Assembly (NCBI GenBank): GCA_027943245.1
Contig: JANDJZ010000095.1
Span: 60,268 to 124,267, forward strand
DNA from: Acanthamoeba sp. SK_2022b
Lineage: Eukaryota > Discosea > Longamoebia > Acanthamoebidae
Direction: 5' to 3'
Length of the DNA stretch: 64,000 bases
Shown here piece after piece: positions 35,512 through 49,505 of the stretch (the first letter of the stretch is position 1; every line of letters starts with the position of its first letter). Both the position numbers and the translations under genes were made by a program. The notes below the pieces were generated by a model that saw only the letters and a program-made list of their open reading frames with translations, had not been told where the DNA came from and ran no database searches.

Positions 35512-37764
35512 TTAAGCGGAGTCATAGCCCACGGCAAGGATTACGCCAGAGGCGTCGGAGGTGACGTACAAGCACTCCCCGAACGCGCTGCAGCGGCCAA
35601 CATCCAGGCCGACGGGCCGGTGGGGCCAGTTATCGCCTGTCGACAAGCAGGAGCGCGCCCGTCAGCGCGTTGCCCAGGCGGGAGATCTACAACCCCGAAT
35701 AATTGGGGAATATTGAGGAGGGCACGCACCGGTGTCGCCCGGCCCCTCGTAGGCCAGGAAGGGCTCGTACTTGATGGGCATACCGCTCTTGTCGAAGAAG
35801 ACGTGTAGGACGCGATAACCCACGGGAGGGTCCCTGCAAGTGCGCGCGGGCGGTCGACCGCTCAGTTTGTTCCCGGCTGCATGTACAAGTGCCAACAAGG
35901 CCGTACCTGTCCCAGGATCCGTGTGCGCTCACAAAGGCGTCGCCATCGAGATCGGCGGGGAAGCGCGAACCGCCGTTCTGGTGAGTGAGTGTGTGAGATA
36001 ATAGGTTGAGCGTGCAAGCCCCGCTGTGGCAGGGACACGAGTCAACGCTGGGGGAAGACAAAGTAATGGGTTACCCTGTCGTAGAAAAAGATGTCGAGCG
36101 GGGCGTAGTGGGCCTGCATGTTGAGGCGAGGCTTCTGCACGTTGGTGGGATCCTGGCACCAAGCATCCCTGATCGAGGCCACAAGCACAACATTTAGCAA
36201 AATTATAATTATAATAAAAATACTAATGTAATGTTTAAATAAAATTAACAATAAACTCGAAAAAGAGGAATGAGTACGTGTGGGTGCCGTCGTGGAGGAA
36301 CTGATCGGTGGCCCATTGGGTGCCGGGCGGCTTGCCCGTGGTCAGGTTGTACTGGCTCCAGCAGTAGGGGTAGCCGTAGAACAGACCGGGGAGCTCGGGG
36401 TAGAAGAGGTTGAGCTCCTCGGAGGGATTGTTGTTGTGGATGTCGCCGCCGAGATCAGCCCTGAAGACGTTGTCGATGCCGTTCTCCACTCCCCACAGCC
36501 TACCCCGCTTGTCGAAGCTGTCTCACCACAAGCAAGCGCGCCTTCAGTTCATACGCGCCAGTACGCGCTGTGTGTTGTGCGCGTGTGTGATGTGTACCGC
36601 AGTCCGACTTCGTTGCGGAGGCCATCGGCGAAGATCTCGCCCTGTGTCCAGAGGAGCCCGCCCGTGGGTACCGAGGTGATGTTGAAGCGGTGGATCCTGG
36701 CTTGCTGCAGAGCGGGGTGCGCGCGTGTGTATGGGCACGCGGGATATGAGCGACAACATCAACAACATCAACGACGACGACGGAGGCAGGGCTTCTCAGC
36801 GACCAGGCGACGAGTAAAAGGCCGGGCGCCGTACGGTGGAGTTGGGGTCGATGTTGGATCCGCTTCCGAGCTGCACGTAGAAGCGGCCGTTGGAGTCGAA
36901 GGCGAGCGCACGGGTCACGTGGTCGCAGCATGTGGGGATGTTGTTCACCACCACCTGTTGCCCCCCCCCCGGTCAGGCGCAAGTAGTGGCCTCTGCCAGC
37001 GCGCTGCTTCGCTGGGGAGAGAGCTACCTCGGGAGCGCCGAGGCTCTTACGGATGCCCGCGCGGTAGGGCCACCTGTAGACGGTCGACGCGCTGCTGGCG
37101 TACATGTAGGCTGCATGCGCGAGGTTAGGAGGAGCAGTGACCAAGTGAGAGCGGCAACGCACGGCCATTGATCAGGACGGCGTGGTTGATCCCATCCGCC
37201 TTGGCCAGCACCGCCCTCTCGTTCTGGTCCGACACGCCGTTGCGGTTGTCGTCCCACAGCACTGCGCAAGCCACAGCGCGACCAATGAGGGGGCGGTGCG
37301 CGGTGAGTGGAACCCCACTGGGGCTTGCGCTATCCGTGATATGCGCGGCATGTTGGATTGGGGGGGGGGCAGTTACCGGTAACCTGCTCCAGGCCCAGCT
37401 CCACTACGAGGAGGTCGTTGTTAGTGGCGCGCGCCATGCCGCGAGGACCGTTCAGTCCATCGGCCCACACGAACGGGCAGAACCTGGTGCGGCAGGTTTT
37501 ATTGATTTAGTTCTGGCACTGTTGATGAAGTGGCCGAGGGTTTGTGGGGTTGGGGGCTCACCCGGCAGGAACGACGGCGTGGGGGAGAGGATTGGGACAA
37601 GCCCCTTCTACTTAGAGGTTTGTGGTTTTGGAGGAGTTCAACACAAGTTAATCAAGTGCGCTCTACCCTTCCGTTAACTCGTGCAGCAGCTTTGTACCTG
37701 CGGCAGCGAGCGCAAGCGCCAGCAAAATGGCCCCCCAAACTACTACACGTGCGGCCCTCAGCAT
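35512..37764 (-). CDS. Secreted glucose/sorbosone dehydrogenase-like beta-propeller protein
   Basis: Soluble quinoprotein-type sugar dehydrogenase fold. The short first exon (37764-37698) encodes a signal peptide, RVVVWGAILLALALAAA, and ends at a consensus donor. Later exons give FVWADGLNGPRGMARA, LWDDNRNGVSDQNERAVL, HVTRALAFDSNGRFYVQLGS, IFADGLRNEVGL, LWGVENGIDNVFRADLGGDI, LFYGYPYCWSQYNLTTG and FFDKSGMPIKYEPFLAYEG. They end in GVILAVGYDSA and TAA at 35512-35514. The ADGLxxxRGMA, NEVGL and FYGYPYCW motifs are typical of the L-sorbosone/glucose dehydrogenase group. About ten exons. Substrate unknown. The start exon was located by eye through its signal peptide and splice site. Confidence 0.8.
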
Positions 37765-38089
37765 GCTGTGTGCTGTCGTGGTGCTGTAATGTTATCGACC
37801 ACGCCGACACGGCCAACCACCCCTTTCCCGTTTTTGGAGCCAAAAAGCCAAAGAAAAAGAAGCCTCTTCTTCAGTCCCTTTCTGACTGGCAGGGTGGACC
37901 CACCAGCATCCCTACCAGTCTCGCTGGTCTCGCCGATATGCGGGCGTGCTCTTTTTTGCGATTGGCGCGCTCTATTACTTTCCGCGTCGGCCTGCCGTCT
38001 TTATTTCGATTTGTCCCCGCGGAGGAATCGCAAAATCATCACGCAACACGCGTGCCAGTTGCCGACCACATCGTTAGTGAGCACACATT
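37765..38089. promoter_or_regulatory. Divergent intergenic region
   Basis: Separates the start codons of the sugar dehydrogenase (-) and the third zinc-cluster regulator (+), so it presumably contains both promoters. No gene seen. No specific binding site can be asserted. Confidence 0.45.
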
Positions 38090-39818
38090 ATGTCCCAGAG
38101 CGCTAATCCACCACCCAGGCACAGGTGTGTGGCTTGCCGAGAGGCTCACACGGCATGTGACCGGTACTACCTTCGCGATGGTTCCCTCTCCTTGTGATGA
38201 GCTTTGCGCAAACGGGCACTGCCTTGTGACGCGCAGGAAACAACCGTGCAGCCGCTGCGTGAGGATCGGGAGGGCAGACGCCTGCCAGCAGCCGCAGGTG
38301 CTGAGGAAGAGGGGAAGGCCACGCAATCCATCCTCGGTTGCGCCACTGCAACCGCAAGCCCTGCCGCTCGTGCCCACAAGAGTCATCGAGCAAGCGCGCT
38401 CGCCCGCTTCGCTCCCGCGCGAGGAAGGTGAGGCATCCTCCCGTGGACTCTCGTGCAGCTCTGTTGCAGCTTTGCAATGGAACTAAAGCTGATCTGATCC
38501 ACGCTGACCGATGCTGAACGGATGCGTAGATGATGAAGACAACGAGCCTCCGAGAAGCGATGAGGATCTCTGCACCCAGATCGAGCGCTCCCTGGAAGAC
38601 TCGCTCGAGGAGGTGCCACCAGCCCCCTTTTCTCTCGTCATGCAGACGCAGATGCCTGACGGACTGGATTTTGATTGGCCAGTCCCAAGGCATGGGCCAG
38701 CTGCTGGTGCTGCTGATGGACGAGCTTCGCGAGGTGAAGCGACACAACCGAGAGATAGGAGACACTGTGGAGACCCTCAAGCGGAAGAGGGACCAATTGG
38801 ACAGCCGGCTTGAGATGATGCACCACGCGCAGCGAAGCCAGCTCAAGAAGCTGGCACATGCCCAGAAGCGCAGCTTACAGCAGATGCATGCCGTCCTCGC
38901 CCAGATCGGCTCCGATCGTGGCGCGCCACACCTACAGGACGGTCCCACGGCGCCCGGCCCGGTCCCTCCGCCCCCGATGCCCCTACCCCTGTCCCTATCC
39001 CTGCCCCCCGCTCCCGACCTGGGCAGGCCCGTGGCGATGCGAAACGTGTTCCGCTCCTCCGTGCTGCGACTCCTGCCGTTCCTGACCAGCTACGACTTCA
39101 GCAAGGAGGGCTGCATCATCGAAGACCTCGGGTATGGGGCTCCAGCTGCATTCCAGGGCGCTAATGAGCGGGTGAAGTGAGTGGAGGGTGGTTTTATGGG
39201 TCGAACCGCCTCTCACGCTTCTCCGACTGGCGCGTTATGGGGCACAGGCAGATGATGTTGGTGGCCCGCATCAACGAACCTCGAACGTTTGACGAGCTGG
39301 AGCCGGCGACGATCTTCTACGTCTCTCCGTCGCTGAGCTCGCTGCTGGGCTTCCAGCCCAGCGAACTGGTGGGCCGCAGCTCGTCTGATGTGTGCGAGGG
39401 CACGTTCGACGTCATGGTGGGCATCCTGGCCCAGATTGTGAGCATGTCGCCCACGCCAGTCGGGCGGGCGTTCGTCGTCGAGGGCCGCTACATCGCCAAG
39501 GAGCCAGGCCAGTCGGTCAGCGCACGCACCCGACATCAGATCCTCTACTCGTCATCAGGAACGGTACTGTGCCTTGATTCATCGTCTCCTCCTTGTTGTC
39601 GAAGATGAAAGGAGAAGCGACATAGACTCACACCTAATGATCTTGGGTCACAGAGCCAGTGGTTGCTGGCGGTGGTCGATGAGATACTGCCTCACGACCC
39701 GACCCTGCTGCCACCGATCCCCTACGGCCACTTCCTGACGGATCCGCACACACGCCGTTCGCTACGCGCTGCGGTTGACGCTCGGCTGGGCGTCTCTCCT
39801 GATTCCTCCTCTTATTGA
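38090..39818 (+). CDS. Zn2Cys6 / AT-hook / PAS transcription factor, ERT1/AcuK-like (copy 3)
   Basis: Third paralogue, opposite strand and about 22 kb from the tandem pair. ATG 38090 gives MSQSANPPPRHRC. Exon 1 (38090-38163) holds CVACREAHTACDR and exon 2 (38237-38427) holds KQPCSRCVRIGRADAC, so the C-x2-C-x6-C-x5-C-x2-C-x8-C cluster is again split at the same Arg codon. RKRGRPRN is the AT-hook. Exon 3 starts at 38530 in phase with acidic DDEDNEPPRSDEDL. The coiled coil begins LLVLLMDELREVKRHN. The linker motif LPFLTSYDF is kept. The PAS-like domain has TIFYVSPSLSSLLGFQPSEL and GRSSSDVCEGTFDVMVGIL. The last exon begins WLLAVVDEILPHDP and stops at 39816-39818. Confidence 0.83.
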
Positions 39819-39967
39819 CGCTATCCCTTCGTCTGTTTTGTACATACTTCTTCTCTGTATGGTATCTCTTCAATCTTACCCAAGCTTCCGCTCGAATTTC
39901 TTTGATTCGCTTGATCGTCTGAACCTCGGGCCACAAAGCTCACACGAAGCAAGGCCAGGTAGAAAAG

Positions 39968-40572
39968 ATGGCAACAGGCTGGTTCCAGAAGACGATTTCA
40001 GTGCGGGCCAAAGCTCGTGGGTGCCATTTGGTGACTGATGAGGTGGTTAGGGCGATTGGCAAAGAAAATCTGCGGCCATTCAAGGTGGGCCTGGCTCATC
40101 TCTTCATTTTGCACACCTCGGCCTCTCTCTCCATCAACGAGAACTACGATTCCGATGTGCGACGCGACATGGAAGATGCGCTGAACCGCATCGCACCTGA
40201 AGAGGGCGTTCGGTATCGGCACTCCATGGAAGGCAAGGACGACATGCCCGGTACCACCACCCACTCTGCTTTTATCGATTTTTATTTTCGCTTTGAATTT
40301 ACCTAATTTGAACAAATTCGAATTCAAAAACAAAATCAGCGCACGTAAAGGCATCGCTCTTGGGCGCCAGCGTGACGATTCCCATCACCGATGGCAGCTT
40401 CCACTTGGGCACGTGGCAGGGCATTTGGCTCTGCGAGCACCGCGACCACCCATGTACGTTAGACCAACCCTCTTGTAACCGTCGCAGGCGCCTGTGCAGC
40501 TGACCGTTGAGAACAACAACAGCCGCGCGCAACATTGTGGTGACGATCCAGGGCATGAAGCAGGACAACTGA
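39968..40572 (+). CDS. UPF0047 / YjbQ family protein
   Basis: Small conserved protein of the YjbQ family, members of which have secondary thiamin-phosphate synthase activity. Exon 1 has [20 protein letters not shown] with the conserved His and the NEN motif, then [21 protein letters not shown]. Exon 2 has [20 protein letters not shown] and [15 protein letters not shown], ending at a GTACGT donor. It joins in phase to [16 protein letters not shown] and TGA at 40570-40572. Total about 135 residues, normal for the family. Probably cytosolic. Convergent with the universal-stress gene. Confidence 0.88.
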
Positions 40573-40719
40573 TCCAGAATCTCCTGCTTGGCTTCACTCG
40601 ATGTAGCGTAGAGGCTGGATGGACATGAAGTTGATATTTATTTGTTGATTTATTGTTCTCCCCACTGGTCCTTTGCTCTTGTGTTGTTTGGCGCTCTGAC
40701 GATCGGCGGCTGCGCACTC

Positions 40720-41053
40720 TCAATCGAGGGAGCCCTCCTTCCGCTCGGCGATCAGGGTGACCGGGACATCGCATTCCTGCATGACGCTCAGCGACGGCGA
40801 GCCGAGCACAGCCCTTGTGGTTGTGGGGAGAGGAGGGTAGCGCAACGAGACGTCAGCACACCAACAACTCTGGTGCGGGGGGGGGGGGAGAGAGGGAGAC
40901 GCATGCGACGGCGGACCTTCTGAGCTCGGAGGCCTCAGCCCTCTTGCCCAGGATGACACTGCCGGCGTGTTGACGGTCGGCAATGCGGCACACCTTCTCG
41001 CCAAGCTCGTTGTTGGTCGTGAACTCAAACTCGCGGTACGCGCAGCGCCTCTG

Positions 41054-41108
<55 letters not shown>

Positions 41109-42114
41109 AGACTGGCCCTGGAACCACAGGCAGCCTTCTGCGCGACAGCGAGCCATGCCAGGTGGTGAGTGTGTGAGGCCGACGTACGCCGTTTCTCCGA
41201 CAGAGGCTCTGGAACTTGTCCTTCACGCGAAGCATCTCCTTCTCGTCTTCGAGCTTGCTATCGACGGCGCCCGGCGGCGTGAAGATGCCGTGGACCAGCA
41301 GCAGAGTGTGGCGGCGCGGGATGTTCCTGGTCGTTGATAATGCGGAGGAAGTGAGCCCTACAATCTACGTTTTCGCTAGCCCTACCCCAACCCGCATACC
41401 TGAGCGCGTAGCGGAAGGCCTGCTCGGAAGCGATGCTGGAGTCGATGCAGACGATGTCCACGTCGCTCTGTACATACCAACACGTTGTACAACGAAAGGT
41501 AAGCAGTTGTTCCTGCGTGTCTTGATGTGGGGACGCACGTTGAACTTGACGTCTGCGATGCGATCTTCGGGGAGCTCCTCCTCTCTCTCGGGCTTTCTAC
41601 TGCCTCCCCAGCCGAACCACGACCATCCTCGCCTACCGTTTTCCTCTTCTTCTCCTCCTATTTCTTCCTCTACTTCAGCGAGCCTGGGCCTGATCTTTTC
41701 CTTGGCCTTCTCTGACCTCAAGCGCACCTCGTCGTCGATCTCTTCGAGCCTCTGCCTCTGCCTCTCCTTCTGCTTCCTCCACTTCCTGTCGCCCCTCCTC
41801 GGCCGCTCGTCGGACTCGTCGTCCGAGAGCCAGCGGCGGCTGGACCGACCGGCGCGCTCGATGCCGTCGCCCAGGCCCTCAGTCAGCCGCTCGGCCTTGC
41901 GCCCGACGTCCTGGCTCCAGCCGCGCAGGCGCCCGCCCAGCTTCTCGACCTCGCCACTCAGGTCTTCGCCAATCTCGCGGCTTGTGCGCTTGACCTTCTT
42001 GCCCAGACGCTCGGGCAGCGGCGGCTCGTCGATCAGTTCTTCATCTTCATCCCATACGCCCTCGCGAGCCCGCTCCCAGTCCCTGTACACGAGATAGTGG
42101 TCAGGCAATGCCAT
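40720..42114 (-). CDS. Universal stress protein (USP) with charged N-terminal helical extension
   Basis: The C-terminal exons carry a USP domain: VDIVCIDSSIASEQAFRYAL, HTLLLVHGIFTPPG, GSVILGKRAEASEL, then AVLGSPSLSVMQECDVPVTL. The glycine loop expected of ATP-binding USPs (G-x2-G-x9-G-S/T) is only partly kept. The first exon encodes about 190 charged residues. These include an amphipathic stretch of roughly 11-residue periodicity (REIGEDLSGEVEKLGGRL, DVGRKAERLTEGLGDGIE) and a Glu/Lys/Arg-rich helix (RKWRKQKERQRQRLEEIDDE). Met 42114 is the only Met near the exon start. The extension could bind membranes or form coiled coils; this is inference. Confidence 0.72.
41055..41105. repeat. (TG)n microsatellite in USP intron
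   Basis: TG run of about 51 bases on the plus strand, (CA)n on the sense strand, between two USP exons. Confidence 0.93.
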
Positions 42115-42444
42115 TCGCTGCCCGCCCCCTCACGCCAGCACTGTCCCTACCTTCTTCTTTCTCTCCTGTCCATTGTAGTAGTATTGCTTCGTGTAGAGAG
42201 ATACGCAATCGACGGACCCGCTACCTCTCTTTAAGTGGACGTGAGGCGTCATGAAGGCGCGCAACCTTCTGGCCAGTTTTCACGCGCTTCTCGTCAACTG
42301 CACGACTGCTCCACCTCAACTCTCCCAGCCCAGACCTCGCGCGTGGACGTTCCGCGGTTCGCCGTAGCTTGTAGCATACAGCCTCATCAATTATTTATTA
42401 TTAAAATTAAATATTTATTTATTTGATTTTGCTTTTTTTCCCGT
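42115..42444. other. Intergenic, no gene seen
   Basis: Promoter side of the USP gene and 3' flank of IMPDH; A/T-rich near 42390-42430. No feature recognised. Confidence 0.5.
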
Positions 42445-44836
<2,392 letters not shown>

Positions 44837-45327
44837 CTCTATGCACGAAAGCGACCATAGTCAGATGATGAAACCGTAGATTAAAAATAAATTAATAAAA
44901 ATAAGATGTGTGCAGAATTGGCCTCTACTCGATGCAACGAGAGCGATTTGCACTCCGGTTGGTCAACAAAGAGTTCAAGATGAACACGAACAAACTGCAA
45001 GATCGCCTCCAACAAAGTCTGCAGAAGCACAGATCCTACTGCAGTTGCTGTAGGACACATCGAGTGGGCGTTATACCTGTGCACGGAGTATATGTAGAGG
45101 CTGTGGTGACGGAGTGGACCCGGGCACTAGAGGTAAGAGATAGAACGGAGACGGAGGGAGGAGATCCTTCCCGGAAGTGCGGAGGGTCAGAATGACACGG
45201 CAAGGACGGGCCAGCCCGTTTTTATATTTTTCTTTCTTTACTCCGGAGCATTCCACGGAGTTGAGTAAACATTCCAGAAAATAAAATTCGAACAAAAAAC
45301 TGCCATTGGCTCTCACTTCTCCACCCG
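44837..45327. other. Intergenic, no gene supported
   Basis: 5' flank of IMPDH and 3' flank of the PPR gene. A plus-strand frame at 44908-45195 has no motif and would be squeezed between two minus-strand genes, so I do not call it. Confidence 0.45.
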
Positions 45328-46734
45328 TCAAGCAAAGAGGCGGGGCAGCTCTTCGAAGATGGCCGGGCCCAGCGTCTCGTCGGTGCCCGCCACCGCGCAG
45401 GCAGTGGAGATACTGCACCGAAAGAGTGAGCGACTTTCCATTGCAAAAAATAAAATAAAATAAAATAAAAATATCAGGAAATACGAGTATTGTCTACCAA
45501 AAGCGTAAAGAACAAATAAATACAATGCAATAAAAACAAAAAAAAAAAAAAAAAAGAGGAAGAAAGTGTACCATTTGAGAGTCTTGGCGTTGGGCCTAAC
45601 GCCCAGTCGTTTCATCTCGTTGAGGATGGAGATGACCTTCTGCCTGAACTCCTCCTCGCCCAGGGTGGACCGGCCGGCGGCCGCAGCAGCGCCGGACGCG
45701 GCGGCGTCCTTGGCCCTGCGCCGTCGCTCCTCGAACCCGCTGAGCTCGATCAGCTCGTTGAAGAGCTTGAGGTTGGGCTGCACGCCCTCGCTCTCCATCT
45801 CCGAGAAGAGCAGGTAGGACAGCTCGGCGCGCTCCTTCTCTCCCTCCTCTCGCGCCGCTTGCTTATTGCTGCTGCAACAACAAAACAACAATAATTGCCA
45901 ACCAACCAATCAACACAACAGTTAAAACATTAAAGGTGGCAGGGAGGACGCGTGCCTGGCTGGCGGCTGCTTCTGCGCGAGCATGGCCTGCCGCTCTGTG
46001 CTCAGGACCGTGTCGACCATCACCAGATAGGTCTGCAGATTGGGCTTCACCTGTCGCTTCTTCATCTGCACGATGGCGTACACCCACGGCTGTCAGCTGG
46101 CTGGTGGTCTGCATGTTTGGACGAGGCGAGGCGAGGCGAGGCGAGGCGAGGCGAGGCGAGGCCAACCTGGTTGTAGAGGGCGGTGACCTCGCGCACGCGG
46201 TTCTCGCCGTACGCGGCGTGGAAGCGCATGAGCGAGTTGAAGACCGTGAGCGACGAGCCGAATCCCTCGTCCCGCATCCGCTGCAGCAGCCTGCCCAGCC
46301 GCCCTCGGTCCAGCTGCCGTGTCGTGCGCGGCTGCAGCTCGCCCCGGTCGACGCCGTTGCCGTCTACCGTAGCGTTGGCGCCTTCCTTGGTGGCGTAGAC
46401 CTTGAGCAGGTCAAACAGGATGTCGTCGGTCACCAACACGCCGTGCTTCTTGATCAGCTGCCACAGGTTGACCTGCTCGTCGGCCTCGCCTATGGCCTTC
46501 GTGCCCTTGCCCTGCGCCGCTGCGGGCTCGGTCGGCGGCGTCGAGGGGGGGAGGACGAACGCCTCGAGCCGGTCGGGGCCGGCGTAGGCGAACGAGTGGA
46601 TGGCCGCGTTGACGGTCTTGGCCGTGGGCTGGACGTTGTTCCGCCTCATCTCCTCCAAGACCGCCTTGAGACGACGCCCGTCAATCGCCTTCTCTCTACC
46701 CGCACAGTAGACCATCAGCGAGTAGTTGTCCTAC

Positions 46735-46800
<66 letters not shown>

Positions 46801-48343
46801 GTGTCAGCCTACAAGCAGTGTGTTGTTCAGTGGTCGTTGGCTGTGTCGAGTTACCTCGGTCAACTTGATGTTTTCCTCCTCCACGAGGAAGCGCACTACG
46901 CTGAACATCTCGTCGATCTCGCCCAGCGAGGCGTAGCAGCGCACGATCGAGCTGATGAGGATGCTGTCCAACGGCACGTTCGCCTTCTTCATGGCCCGCA
47001 TGAGAGCCTCCATTCGCCGCCGCTTCGACTGCAGGATGCGCCTCTGCTCCTTCTCGTCCATCTCGTAGATGTCGTCGCCAACGTCCTCCTCCTCCTCCCT
47101 CTTCCCCTCCTCCTCGGTCTCGGCCGCGGCCGGGGCTTCCGACCTTCCCTGGGCGCCCCTTGCAGCGGAGGCCCGAGTCCGGAAGTCGAGCGCCTCGCGA
47201 GCGCAGCACTCGAGCAGTATGGAGAAGGTGCCCTGGTCGGGCTGAACGCCCACCGTCTGCATCTGCTTGTAGGCATCGAGCACGCGATCGACGTCGTTGC
47301 GGCGGGCAAAGGTGTTCATGAGCCCGTTGTAGCCGGCGAGGTCCATCTCGATGCCGCGGTCCTTCATCTCCTGCCACACCTGGTCGGCCCTGGCGTCGTC
47401 GCCGCGGCTCGAGTAGGCGTTGTACAGCACGCTGTACGTGACCCGGTCCTTGTCGACCCGGCTGGCCTCCATGTCCCGCAGGACCTCCTCCACCTTGCCC
47501 AGGTAGCCCGCCTTGGCGAGGGCATCGAGCACCAGGTTGTACATGTAGACGTCCACCTTCCACCGCGGCTCTTCCATCGCGCCCGCTCTCTCCTTCCTGT
47601 GTGTTGTTTCGCAGCCGCGTCAGCCACTCACTCGACACTCGACACACGACACTCGACACACACGACGTACTTGGCCACGGCTTCGTCAAAGGCCTGGCGC
47701 AGCAGCTCCTCCTCCTGGCGTTCCCGGGATTTGAGCATGTTGTAGACGTAGAGCATGCCCTCGATCCTGCGCATCTTGCCCAGGCTGGCCAGGACGATGG
47801 TGAACTTGCGGCGCTCGTCTTCGTCCTCTTTGACCAGCAGCTCCCTGGCCTGACGCGCCTTCTCCTCGGCCGACTCCTTGCGCTTGGGCGCCGCCTTCTT
47901 GGCCTTGGCGCCGGCTTCGCGCTTGTCCCTCCTCTGCTCCTTCAGCTGCTGCTCGGCTCGCTCCTTGGCCCGCGTTCGCTCGTCCTCGAACGTGAGCTGT
48001 GGCAGCAGCGCCACGATCTTGTCCGACAGGATGGTAGGCTCTCTATGCACGTCGGTGGACGACAACGAGAATCAGCGAATGAAGACGGTGCAGCGCTCGC
48101 GGCCGAGACCACGTATGCGGGAGGCTGTTACCTGCGATCGCTGGTCTTGCGAAGAAAGCTGACAAACTGGCGAGCGGTGATGGGATTCTTGTTGCGCAGC
48201 AGGTTGGTGAGCTTCTTGACCATTACCTCGTTCTCCTTAGTTGGCAGCGATACGCGCGCGCTCGGCTCCGGAGGCCGGGCAACGTTTGCTCTACACGCAA
48301 CCAGCGCGGTCAAGGCACACCAAGCGGCGGGTGCACGCAGCAC
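45328..48343 (-). CDS. Pentatricopeptide repeat (PPR) protein, probably mitochondrial
   Basis: RNA-binding helical-repeat protein. The N-terminus from Met 48343 (MLRAPAAWCALTALVACRAN) is Arg/Ala-rich without acids, like a mitochondrial presequence. A Lys/Glu-rich coiled region follows. PPR units include YMYNLVLDALAKAGYLGKVE, TYSVLYNAYSSRGDDARADQ, GYNGLMNTFARRNDVDRVLD, VNAAIHSFAYAG, FNSLMRFHAAYGENRVREVT and LKLFNELIELSGF. Typical ends are EMKDRGIEMD, QMQTVGVQPD and EMKRLGVRPN. Acidic and Ala/Pro-rich inserts separate some units. The last exon ends ETLGPAIFEELPRLFA and TGA 45328-45330. About seven exons. Likely acts in organelle RNA processing or translation; the target is unknown. Confidence 0.82.
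45447..45471. repeat. (AAAAT)n short tandem repeat
   Basis: About five AAAAT units inside a PPR-gene intron. Confidence 0.8.
46122..46161. repeat. (GAGGC)n pentanucleotide repeat
   Basis: Eight tandem GAGGC units in a PPR-gene intron, just before the acceptor side of the next exon in plus orientation. Confidence 0.93.
46737..46797. repeat. (CA)n microsatellite in PPR-gene intron
   Basis: CA run of about 61 bases on the plus strand, (TG)n on the sense strand. Confidence 0.95.
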
Positions 48344-48777
48344 CTTTCAAGAAGAAATTGGAGTGTACGATTTGGAAGAGCCGGTGGCAAATCTTCGCAC
48401 GGGAAGGACAAAACGGAGTTTATTGACGCTGGCGGGAGGAGGCAGCTTGTGACAAAGATTAAAACGAATTAGAGATGATTAATGCAAATTAAAAGAGAAG
48501 TAGTACCTGTACGAAGCGAAGCGCTGCCGACGGACCTACGCACGGAGATGGAACATAAGAGAAGGGGCGGCAAGCCAAGGCAACGCGTTGGCGGAAGGGC
48601 GCCGACGTCGGAAGCAGCAGCCTGCTGCTCGCCCTCATCATCTTGTCGTCAAAAGAAAAGAAGAGGAAAGTTGCCAAGAAAGAGAAAAGCCATTCTTCTT
48701 CTCTCGCCAGTTTTTGTTCACATCACACCCTGATCATTCTAGTCACCACCTTGTTTCACCCACTCACCTCACCTCAC
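48344..48777. other. Intergenic, no gene seen
   Basis: 5' flank of the PPR gene, next to a retroelement remnant. No supported exon on either strand. Confidence 0.45.
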
Positions 48778-49035
48778 CTACTTGTTCACCCACCCACGCA
48801 CTTGGGATGAGTGGAAGTGATGCAGTTTTCTCTTCACTTCATCCACGCTGCAGAGGGGGATGATGAGATCATCAACATAGACTAACAGGATGATGGTTGG
48901 CTTGCCATTAGAGGCAATGTAGTTGGGGTCATATGCAGTGTGGCGATAGGCCCATAACCTGTAGCAAAAGTGAGAAAGGTGAGAAAACGACCATTCAGTC
49001 TGGCAGTTGACAACAGCGCCACACCTGTCATCCAT
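48778..49035 (-). mobile_element. Copia-type retrotransposon reverse-transcriptase fragment
   Basis: The minus-strand frame contains PTIILLVYVDDLII, the YVDD active-site box of Ty1/Copia reverse transcriptase, preceded by a typical DPNYI and followed by VDEVKRKLHHF, as in Copia elements. The frame is open only over about 85 residues. No integrase, RNase H or long terminal repeats were found beside it. Sequence to 49130 has the same low-CpG composition and may be more of the element. A degenerate remnant. Confidence 0.75.
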
Positions 49036-49130
49036 TGTGTACCCTTAACAGCTGAGGCATGATCCCATCCAATGCAGTTACTTCTCTGTCAGCTGACCCT
49101 GGCAAAGAGTATGGTGGTTCATGGACTATC

Positions 49131-49505
49131 CACTCTCCGAAGGCCACACAAGTGCGTCAAATGTATCCCGGGACTTGCTTTGGTGTGGATTCGCAGATGA
49201 GCCTGACCAAATCATCGCCCGAGCTATCAAGGAGTAGCGCTGGATAGTGAATATTGCTGTAGCCTTGGCAAATGCGCCATGCTCGCCCGCTCCTTGTGCA
49301 AGGGAGCGCAACGCATGAGCACACACGACACGCAGAGCCAGGAGCAACCGCGCCTGTTTGATTACATTTCGTTGCCCTATCCTCTTGTGCTTCAAAGAAA
49401 GAGGGACGTTGTTGCCAACAAGAAAGAGAAAAGCATTTTATAGTAATGGACGAGAGGGCCTCTCCACAGATGGTGGCGATCAGGCGGTAAGTCTGTAGCT
49501 TGAGG
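49131..49505. other. Intergenic, no gene supported
   Basis: Between the Copia fragment and the tiny secreted-protein gene. Partly low in CpG; possible further retroelement decay, not proven. Confidence 0.35.

Noticed and set aside
44908..45195. Plus-strand open frame between IMPDH and the PPR gene
   Set aside because: No motif and no splice-site context; it lies in the gap between two minus-strand genes.
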